26,633 bases of DNA, from the NCBI GenBank assembly GCA_040382235.1, contig JBEIFV010000080.1, forward strand, positions 1-26,633, in the 5' to 3' direction. The notes beneath the pieces were generated by a model. The model was not told the DNA's origin. It did not search any database and saw only the letters and a list, made by a program, of their open reading frames with translations. The stretch is from JAEUOS01 sp040382235 (GTDB taxonomy: Bacteria; Pseudomonadota; Gammaproteobacteria; Burkholderiales; JAEUOS01). Each line of letters opens with the position of its first letter. Within the stretch, counting starts at the first letter, position 1. The position numbers and the translations under genes were made by a program. Below, piece by piece: positions 22,505-26,633 of the stretch.

Positions 22505-22909
22505 TCAGGCCAGGCTGACAGCCGTGCCGGTACGGTCGAACGCGAGAAAACCGCCGATGCCGCCCTGCTTGACCGATTCGACCATCATCTGGAGGGCCTG
22601 ATCGGCCTCGTCGCTGCCAGGTGCGATCCCGGCGCGGCCGGACATGCTGGTGACAAACACCATGTGCCAATCGATTCCGGTGTTGTTCGACTCCTCGACC
22701 AGGCCGGCGAAGGTCGGTTGCTCGGCGGGCAGCTTGTCGACGCACATCACCGGTGCCAGGGCGCCGCCCTCGCCGGCGGCGAACGCGGCCCGCTGGGCTG
22801 CGCTGGCGTCAGCCGGCAGTTCCGCACGGGCGAACACGAACAACAGGCGTTGCGGTTCGGCTTGTGCAAGGGCGGCGCTGATCAGATCGGCGTAGTTGGC
22901 AATGTTCAT
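22505..22909 (-). CDS. conserved small protein of unknown function
   Basis: Encodes 134 residues. The ATG at 22909 follows AAGGTG at good spacing; a GTG four codons upstream is an alternative. The pattern QRLLFVFARAELP, GEGGALAPVMCVDKLP, LVEESNNTGIDWHMVFVTSM and GGIGGFLAFDR suggests an alternating alpha/beta fold. Cys56 is the only cysteine. Relatives are, to my recollection, sometimes labelled 'ribonucleotide reductase subunit alpha', which the size and sequence do not support. It is divergent from the Bug gene and 94 bases upstream of the CxxC gene on the same strand; that gap shows nothing notable. Confidence 0.7.
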   Translation of the reverse strand: MNIANYADLISAALAQAEPQRLLFVFARAELPADASAAQRAAFAAGEGGALAPVMCVDKLPAEQPTFAGLVEESNNTGIDWHMVFVTSMSGRAGIAPGSDEADQALQMMVESVKQGGIGGFLAFDRTGTAVSLA

Positions 22910-22924
22910 GGTCTGGCGCACCTT

Positions 22925-22943
22925 ATGTCACGAGTTGTGGCAT
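22925..22943. promoter_or_regulatory. imperfect inverted repeat in a divergent promoter region
   Basis: ATGTCAC-gagtt-GTGGCAT has 7-base arms with one mismatch. It lies 16 bases upstream of the leftward small gene and 64 bases before the Bug gene, a typical place for an operator. No regulator gene for it lies in the window. Confidence 0.35.
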
Positions 22944-23006
22944 CGTACGCCCGCGGCGGCGGTGCCGTCACAAGAAAACGCCAATCAGACAAACATGGAG
23001 AAGACA

Positions 23007-23990
23007 ATGCGCAAGGGTTTAGGTGTGGTGGGCCTGCTGCTGGCGGGCCTCGGCCTGCAAGTGCAGGTCAATGACGCGCTGGCCCAAGCCTGGCCGGCGC
23101 GGCCGCTCAGGATGGTGGTGGGCTACACGCCTGGCGGCTTCACCGACACCATGGCGCGCGCGGTCGCTGAAAGGCTGACGCCTGCCCTGGGCCAGCAAGT
23201 GCTGGTCGACAACAAGCCCGGCGCCAACGGCATCATCGGCGCGGATCTGGTGGCCAAGGCGCCGCCCGACGGCTATACGCTGGGCATGGTGATCGCCGCC
23301 TACGCGGTCAATGCCACGCTGTATGCCGGCAAGCTGCCCTTCGATACGCAGAAAGACCTGGCGCCGGTATCCCTGGTCGCCATGGCGCCGCTGTTCCTGG
23401 TGGCCAACAACAACTTTCCCGCGAAGACCGTGCCCGAACTGATCGCCTACGCACGCGCCAATCCGGGCAAGGTCAATTTCGGCTCCAGTGGCGTCGGCGC
23501 GGCGGCGCACCTGGGCATGGAATATTTCATGAGCCTGACCGGAACCAGGATGGTGCATGCGCCCTACAAGGGCACGGCGCCGGCGCTGACCGACCTGATG
23601 GGCGGGCAGATCCAGATCATGTTCGATGTCACTTCTTCGATGATGCCGCATGTGAAGGGCGGCAAGATCCGCGCGCTTGGCATCGCCAGCGAAAAGCGTT
23701 CAGTGATCACGCCCGAGACGCCCACCATGATCGAAGGTGGCGTGCCCGGTTATGTGTATGGCAGTTGGGCCATGCTGCTGGCGCCGGCCAATACGCCCAG
23801 GGACATCGTGGGCCGCCTGTCGTCCGAGGTGGTGAAGATCATGCGTTCAACCGAGACGCGCGACAAGTTCGCCACGCTCGGGGTCGACCCGGTGGGCAAC
23901 ACGCCGGAAGAAGCGGCCGAGTTCCTGCGCGCCGAGATCGCCAAGTCGGGCAAGATCGTGCGCGATGCGAATGTGAAAGTGGATAACTAG
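23007..23990 (+). CDS. Bug/TctC-family periplasmic solute receptor
   Basis: Encodes 327 residues. A signal peptide (basic MRKG, hydrophobic core to about 22, cleavage near DALAQA-WPARP at 28) precedes the mature receptor. WPARPLRMVVGYTPGGFTDT, GQQVLVDNKPGANGIIGADL, KAPPDGYTL and APYKGTAPALTDLMGGQIQI are hallmarks of the Bug family of tripartite tricarboxylate transporter receptors, which bind small carboxylates. No TctA/TctB membrane genes are nearby, as is common for 'orphan' Bug proteins. The ATG at 23007 follows GGAGAAG. It lies 13 bases before the thiol dioxygenase gene, suggesting that its ligand is a sulfur-containing acid. Confidence 0.93.
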   Translation: MRKGLGVVGLLLAGLGLQVQVNDALAQAWPARPLRMVVGYTPGGFTDTMARAVAERLTPALGQQVLVDNKPGANGIIGADLVAKAPPDGYTLGMVIAAYAVNATLYAGKLPFDTQKDLAPVSLVAMAPLFLVANNNFPAKTVPELIAYARANPGKVNFGSSGVGAAAHLGMEYFMSLTGTRMVHAPYKGTAPALTDLMGGQIQIMFDVTSSMMPHVKGGKIRALGIASEKRSVITPETPTMIEGGVPGYVYGSWAMLLAPANTPRDIVGRLSSEVVKIMRSTETRDKFATLGVDPVGNTPEEAAEFLRAEIAKSGKIVRDANVKVDN

Positions 23991-24003
23991 AAAGGATATG
24001 CAA

Positions 24004-24594
24004 ATGGACAGGAACCAGGAACGGGCGCACGCGGTCGCGGCCGCCGTCGCCGATATTCGGGCGATTGAAAGTGGCGAAGGCGTCAACCGCGCTTCGCTGT
24101 CGAAGATTCGCCAGCGCCTGATGCAACTGGCGGCGCGCACCGAGCTTTTCACGCTGGCGGATTTTCCGCCGCCCGAGCCGGGCGACAAGCGCACCTCCTG
24201 CCTGTATCGCCTGTCGGAGGATGCCGACCATCGCTTCGCCCTGTATGTGAACGCGGCGCAGGGCAGCTACGACACGCCGGCCCACAACCACACCACCTGG
24301 GCTGTGATCGTCGGGGTCAGCGGTGAGGAGGTCAATCGCTTTTATGACCGCACGCCCGACAATGGCGTCAAGGAGAAGGGCGAGAGCCACGTGGTGTGCC
24401 AGGGCAGCGGCGTATCGTTCATGCCCGACGACCTGCATTCGATCCACATCAAGGCGCCACTGCTCAACTTCCACATGTACGGCCTGGGGCTGGAGCAACT
24501 GACGCGGCGCGAATACTACAAGCCGGCCGAGAATGCCTGGGCGGTGTTTCCGCCGCATAGCGACATCCGCGAAGCGCGCATGGCGGCGGCATGA
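24004..24594 (+). CDS. cupin thiol dioxygenase (cysteine dioxygenase family)
   Basis: Encodes 196 residues. Non-haem iron cupin: His94 and His96 (PAHNHTTWAVIVG) and His145 (PDDLHSIH) match the three-His iron site of cysteine and 3-mercaptopropionate dioxygenases, which turn thiols into sulfinates with oxygen. His157 and Tyr159 (NFHMYG) match the catalytic pair, but the usual Ser of the S-H-Y triad is Asn155. Arg69 (LYRLSED) is at the place of the carboxylate-binding Arg of cysteine dioxygenase, and Arg168 at that used by mercaptopropionate dioxygenases, so the substrate is unclear. AAAGGA at 23991-23996 favours ATG 24004 over 23998. The stop overlaps the rhodanese gene. Confidence 0.87.
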   Translation: MDRNQERAHAVAAAVADIRAIESGEGVNRASLSKIRQRLMQLAARTELFTLADFPPPEPGDKRTSCLYRLSEDADHRFALYVNAAQGSYDTPAHNHTTWAVIVGVSGEEVNRFYDRTPDNGVKEKGESHVVCQGSGVSFMPDDLHSIHIKAPLLNFHMYGLGLEQLTRREYYKPAENAWAVFPPHSDIREARMAAA

Positions 24595-26198
24595 TCAAGT
24601 CGATCAGCGCGGGTGAAGTGCGCGAGCACCTCATGGCCGGCACCGAGATGGCCTTGCTCGATGTGCGCGAGCAGGGCGTGCATTACCAGGGGCACCCGTT
24701 TTTCGCCTGTTCGCTGCCGCTCTCGCGGCTGGAACTGATGGCCGCCGACCTGGTGCCGCGCCGGTCGGTGCCGCTGGTGCTGCTCGATGGCGGCAGCGAG
24801 GGCCTGAGCGAACGCGCCGCCGCCAAGCTCGCCGCTTTAGGCTACAGCGATATCGCGATTCTTGAAGGCGGCTGCAAGGGTTGGCGCGCCGCCGGCTTCG
24901 AGCTGTTTTCCGGCGTCAACGTGCCGTCCAAGGCCTTTGGTGAATTCATCGAACACCACTACGACACCCCGCGCGTGCCGGCGCACGAGATCCGCCAGAT
25001 GATCGAGTCGGGCAGGAAGATGGTGATCCTCGATTCGCGCCCCTACGACGAATTCCACCGCATGAATATTCCCGGCGGCATCGATGCCCCGGGTGCGGAA
25101 CTGGTGTACCGGGTGCACGACCTGGCGCCCGATCCGGAAACACTGGTGGTGGTCAATTGCGCCGGGCGCACGCGCAGCATCATCGGCTGCCAATCGCTGC
25201 GCAATGCCGGCATTCCCAACCCGGTGGTGGCGCTCAAGGACGGCACCATGGGCTGGGAACTGGCGGGCTATGAATGCGAGCGCGGCTCGACCCGCGAAGC
25301 GCCTGTCCCCAGTGCCGCCGGTGCCGCCCGTGCACGCGCCGCCGCCGACCTGGTGGCGCGGCGATTTGAAGTCAAGTTCGCCACCCGTGCGCAGGTGCAG
25401 GATTGGGTCGGCGACAGCGGCCGCACGCTCTACCTGCTGGATGTGCGCAGCCGCGCCGAGTTCGAGGCCGGCCGCATCGCGGCCTCGCGCCATGCGCCCG
25501 GTGGGCAACTGGTGCAGGCCACCGATGAATTCGTCGGTGTGCGCGGCGCGCGCGTCATCCTGATCGATCCGGCGCGGGTGCGCTCGGTGATGACCGCCTC
25601 CTGGCTCAACCAGCTGGGGTTGGACCACGTGCACGTGCTCGAACCGGAAGGCGCGGATGGCTTCGCGCATTGGCAGGTGGCAAGCGGGCCGCCCGGCGCG
25701 GCAGGCGCGGCGATCGCACCCTGGGACATGCTCACGCCCGCGCAGTTGCAGGAGCGCCTGCAGGCTGGCGATACGCTGGTGCTGGATTTGGCAAGCAGCC
25801 TCAAGTATCGCGCCGCCCATATCGCAGGCGCGGTGTGGGCGGTGCGTGCGCGGCTGGCGGAGGCGCAAGCCAGGTGCGCGCCGGCCGCGACCGTGGTGCT
25901 GACCGCCGACAACCTGGCCCTGGCACATCTGGCGGCGCCGGAAGCGGCGCTATTGTGGCCACAAGCCGCGGTGCGGGTGCTGGCCGGCGGCACCGCGGCA
26001 TGGCTTGCGGCCGGCCTGCCTATGGCCAGCGGCATGACGCAAGTCACAACGACCTTGGACGACGTCTGGTACAAGCCCTACGACCATGAGCATGAGGGCG
26101 AATACGAGAAGCACGCGCGTGCCTATCTCGACTGGGAGGTGGCTTTGGTCGAGCAGATCCGGCGCGATCCCACGGTGCGCTTTCGCGCTTACGCATGA
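24591..26198 (+). CDS. four-domain rhodanese sulfurtransferase
   Basis: Encodes 535 residues forming four rhodanese-like domains (about 1-105, 126-232, 262-365, 378-480) and a charged tail (YKPYDHEHEGEYEKHARAYL). Only domain 2 has an active-site Cys loop: Cys190 in VVNCAGRTRS, with DSRPYDEFHRMNIPGGIDAP before it. The corresponding loops of domains 1, 3 and 4 (LLDGGSEG, LIDPARVRS, VLTADNLA) lack Cys. Rhodaneses move sulfane sulfur between thiols and acceptors. There is no signal peptide, so it is cytoplasmic. The ATG overlaps the dioxygenase stop, implying linked sulfur chemistry. Confidence 0.92.
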   Translation: MIKSISAGEVREHLMAGTEMALLDVREQGVHYQGHPFFACSLPLSRLELMAADLVPRRSVPLVLLDGGSEGLSERAAAKLAALGYSDIAILEGGCKGWRAAGFELFSGVNVPSKAFGEFIEHHYDTPRVPAHEIRQMIESGRKMVILDSRPYDEFHRMNIPGGIDAPGAELVYRVHDLAPDPETLVVVNCAGRTRSIIGCQSLRNAGIPNPVVALKDGTMGWELAGYECERGSTREAPVPSAAGAARARAAADLVARRFEVKFATRAQVQDWVGDSGRTLYLLDVRSRAEFEAGRIAASRHAPGGQLVQATDEFVGVRGARVILIDPARVRSVMTASWLNQLGLDHVHVLEPEGADGFAHWQVASGPPGAAGAAIAPWDMLTPAQLQERLQAGDTLVLDLASSLKYRAAHIAGAVWAVRARLAEAQARCAPAATVVLTADNLALAHLAAPEAALLWPQAAVRVLAGGTAAWLAAGLPMASGMTQVTTTLDDVWYKPYDHEHEGEYEKHARAYLDWEVALVEQIRRDPTVRFRAYA

Positions 26199-26206
26199 GG
26201 CCCTGA

Positions 26207-26257
26207 GCTGAACCGGTCCGCAGCTTGCGGACTGGTTCCGCCTTGGGTCGGTTCAGC
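26207..26257. terminator. nested hairpin after the sulfur operon
   Basis: AACCGGTCCGCA-gct-TGCGGACTGGTT (26211-26237) is a 12-base stem with one mismatched position. The outer arms GCTGAACCG (26207-26215) and CGGTTCAGC (26249-26257) also pair perfectly, so two folds share the AACCG segment. It begins 9 bases after the rhodanese stop and faces a convergent gene, fitting a bidirectional terminator. There is no T-tract. Confidence 0.6.
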
Positions 26258-26310
26258 CGGGAAATGCCAGGCCAGCAGGCGCACCGCGCCGTGGCATGCC
26301 GCGCATGCAA

Positions 26311-26633
26311 TCAGCCCGGCATGGCGATCAGCGTGCGGCCCATCGATTGGCCGGCGATCATGCCCTGGCAGAACTCGATCGCATCTTCGAGCGCGATGTC
26401 CTGTGCCGCCGCGGTGAATACCGGTGCCGCCAGGTCATTCCCTAAACGCGCCCAGGTCTTGAGGCGGCGCGCCATCGGCAGGTTGCCATTGATGCCGTAG
26501 AGGCGGATGCCGCGCAGGATGAAGGGCAGGATCGATGTCGAGAAATCGTTGCCGGCGGCGTTGCCGTAGGTGGCGACCGCGCCGTTGTCGCGCGTACTGC
26601 GCAGCGCCCAGGAAAGTTGCTGGCCGCCGATGG
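26311..26633 (-). CDS. acuI: acrylyl-CoA reductase / YhdH-type oxidoreductase, C-terminal part
   Basis: The last 107 codons of a leftward gene cut by the window edge. GGQQLSWALRSTRDNGAVAT, YGNAAGNDF and SILPFILRGIRLYGINGNLP match the C-terminal half of the AcuI/YhdH/YhfP branch of medium-chain dehydrogenases; it ends MGRTLIAMPG. Characterised AcuI reduces acryloyl-CoA to propanoyl-CoA with NADPH, including in organosulfur breakdown. The NADPH-binding region lies beyond the window. Family placement is good; substrate is uncertain, because many relatives are annotated only as quinone oxidoreductases. It is convergent with the sulfur operon. Confidence 0.8.
   Translation of the reverse strand, partial: IGGQQLSWALRSTRDNGAVATYGNAAGNDFSTSILPFILRGIRLYGINGNLPMARRLKTWARLGNDLAAPVFTAAAQDIALEDAIEFCQGMIAGQSMGRTLIAMPG

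Noticed and set aside
22458..22505. Longer start for the CxxC protein at 22458
   Set aside because: The added 16 residues are basic and unlike a family N-terminus; ATG 22410 is preferred, though the ribosome site is weak in both cases.
22505..22909. Annotation of the 134-residue protein as a ribonucleotide reductase subunit
   Set aside because: It is far too short and lacks the catalytic Cys and radical-site motifs of that enzyme.
1..26633. CRISPR arrays, insertion sequences, tRNA or rRNA genes
   Set aside because: No regularly spaced repeats, transposase motifs, terminal inverted repeats or cloverleaf-like sequences were seen by eye.

Overview
The window is high-GC DNA from a Proteobacterium, most likely a facultatively anaerobic, nitrate-respiring betaproteobacterium of the Rhodocyclales/Burkholderiales type. 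The reasons are the cbb3 oxidase cluster order, the narXL-narK1K2-narGHJI-parvulin layout, a Bug/TctC-type solute receptor, and the strong G/C third-position bias in every gene. No genus can be named from the sequence alone.

Region 1 (1-4894, + strand) is a microaerobic respiration cluster: the 3' end of ccoN, then ccoO, ccoQ, ccoP, ccoG, a fixH/ccoH-type gene and a 78-residue two-helix membrane protein. It encodes a high-affinity cytochrome c oxidase and part of its assembly machinery. ccoI and ccoS are not visible.

Region 2 (about 4795-6150, - strand) is an accessory island. It holds a higBA-like toxin-antitoxin pair, a decayed ORF that looks like the start of a second antitoxin fused to the end of a MetE-type methionine synthase, and a poorly coding 385-base stretch.

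Region 3 (6151-20327) is the nitrate respiration block. A hemerythrin gene and a universal stress protein gene run leftward from a perfect FNR-type box (TTGATgtggATCAA, 7366-7379). To the right run narX-narL and a second universal stress gene, then two NarK transporters (narK1, narK2) and narGHJI. The narG/H/J/I genes overlap by 4 bases at each junction. The diagnostic residues I could count in NarG (His50, Cys54, Cys58, Cys93, Asp222) and NarI (His56, His66, His187, His205) sit at the same numbers as in the E. coli enzyme.

Region 4 (20341-22909) carries a cytoplasmic parvulin-type prolyl isomerase and a gamma-carbonic-anhydrase-fold protein, both continuing the nar transcription unit. Two conserved genes of unknown function follow on the opposite strand.

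Region 5 (23007-26633) is a probable organosulfur operon. It encodes a periplasmic Bug receptor, a cupin thiol dioxygenase and a four-domain rhodanese. It ends at a large nested hairpin and faces a partial gene for an AcuI/YhdH-type acrylyl-CoA reductase. The gene content suggests uptake and oxidation of a small thiol acid, and it is the least conventional part of the window.

The window therefore combines low-oxygen respiration, nitrate respiration with its sensors, and a sulfur-compound module. I saw no rRNA, tRNA, CRISPR array, insertion sequence or prophage.
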